Positions 63,944 through 64,000 of a stretch of 64,000 nt of DNA are shown here, piece after piece. The DNA comes from Actinoplanes cyaneus. Its GTDB lineage: Bacteria > Actinomycetota > Actinomycetes > Mycobacteriales > Micromonosporaceae. Within the stretch, counting starts at the first letter, position 1, and each line of letters begins with the position of its first letter. The stretch lies in contig NZ_BOMH01000014.1 of NCBI RefSeq assembly GCF_016862095.1, positions 1 to 64,000 on the forward strand, in the 5' to 3' direction. The position numbers and the translations under genes were made by a program. A model generated the notes under the pieces. That model saw nothing but the letters and a program-made list of their open reading frames with translations. It was not told the origin of the DNA and ran no database searches.

Positions 63944-64000
63944 TCAGGCGGCCAGGAGCAGTTCGGACTCCTGTGGGGGCGCGGCGAGCCGCCGGGTGAG
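63944..64000 (-). CDS. C-terminal end of a gene that starts beyond the window
   Basis: The minus strand is open from the window edge for 18 codons to a TGA at 63946-63944; the tail reads LTRRLAAPPQESELLLAA. Codon use matches local genes. Too short to identify. Confidence 0.5.
   Translation of the reverse strand, partial: LTRRLAAPPQESELLLAA

Overview
The window is GC-rich DNA (very strong G/C third-position bias, frequent GTG/TTG starts, ATGA/GTGA stop-start overlaps) from a soil-type actinomycete. The gene content fits Micromonosporaceae, probably an Actinoplanes-like organism: an ECF42/DGPF pair, a SigE-family sigma factor, a Streptomyces-type B12-controlled nrdAB, an S. griseus-type trypsin and a chemoreceptor. 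That taxonomic call is inference. No prophage, insertion sequence or CRISPR array was seen. The region looks like ordinary chromosome, half housekeeping and half secreted-enzyme or regulatory genes.

Layout. 0-2.3 kb: glyA behind a ZTP riboswitch, then a metallophosphatase. 2.7-4.9 kb: a secreted beta-helix protein with an F5/8C domain. 5.0-7.9 kb: a fructose-type ABC importer (frcBCA-like). 7.9-10.9 kb: three DnaA boxes, then a GGDEF-EAL protein translationally coupled to an orphan solute-binding lipoprotein. 10.9-14.1 kb: a TetR-ABC-permease exporter operon. 14.2-18.9 kb: a Na+/H+ antiporter, a DUF4142 protein, and ahcY behind an SAH riboswitch. 19-21.2 kb: a shortened LacI-type regulator and a DGPF protein with its ECF42 sigma factor. 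21.3-25 kb: a chemoreceptor and a secreted GH87-type alpha-1,3-glucanase. 25-31.5 kb: an epimerase, a MarR-SRPBCC pair, an MFS transporter, a Gfo/Idh/MocA dehydrogenase and a rhamnogalacturonan lyase. 31.6-34.2 kb: modABC. 34.3-40.6 kb: a Ser/Thr kinase with a repeat-rich tail, heme oxygenase, a trypsin, a SIS protein, a GH16 glucanase with a chitin-binding module, and two small genes. 40.6-44.5 kb: NrdR-like boxes, a cobalamin riboswitch and nrdAB. 44.9-48.6 kb: a VWA-protein pair, then deoC and gntR sharing an operator. 48.6-50.3 kb: a 7-codon leader peptide and an ABC-F protein. 50.4-58.2 kb: a sigma factor with a membrane partner, an HTH regulator divergent from an amidohydrolase plus a small lipoprotein, and a SWIM/SNF2 helicase. 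58.4-59.7 kb: a CdiI-type immunity protein, tRNA-Arg(CCU) and a small hypothetical gene. 59.7-64 kb: a secreted alpha/beta hydrolase, a ribA-deaminase-marR operon, further DnaA boxes and a Pro/Gly-rich secreted protein.

Themes. (1) Three metabolite riboswitches (ZTP, SAH, cobalamin) control one-carbon, methyl-cycle and deoxynucleotide genes. (2) Secreted enzymes (GH87, GH16 with CBM5/12, PL4, trypsin, a beta-helix protein) fit attack on fungal or plant wall material. (3) A family of long palindromes sharing CGGCTGG...CCAGCCG ends but with different, internally complementary cores occurs five times, only in gaps between convergent genes. It is the best candidate here for something undescribed. 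(4) Several compact regulatory designs can be read from the DNA: an operator filling a promoter spacer, a leader-peptide attenuator masking a ribosome binding site, and a terminator stem that contains the next gene's ribosome binding site.
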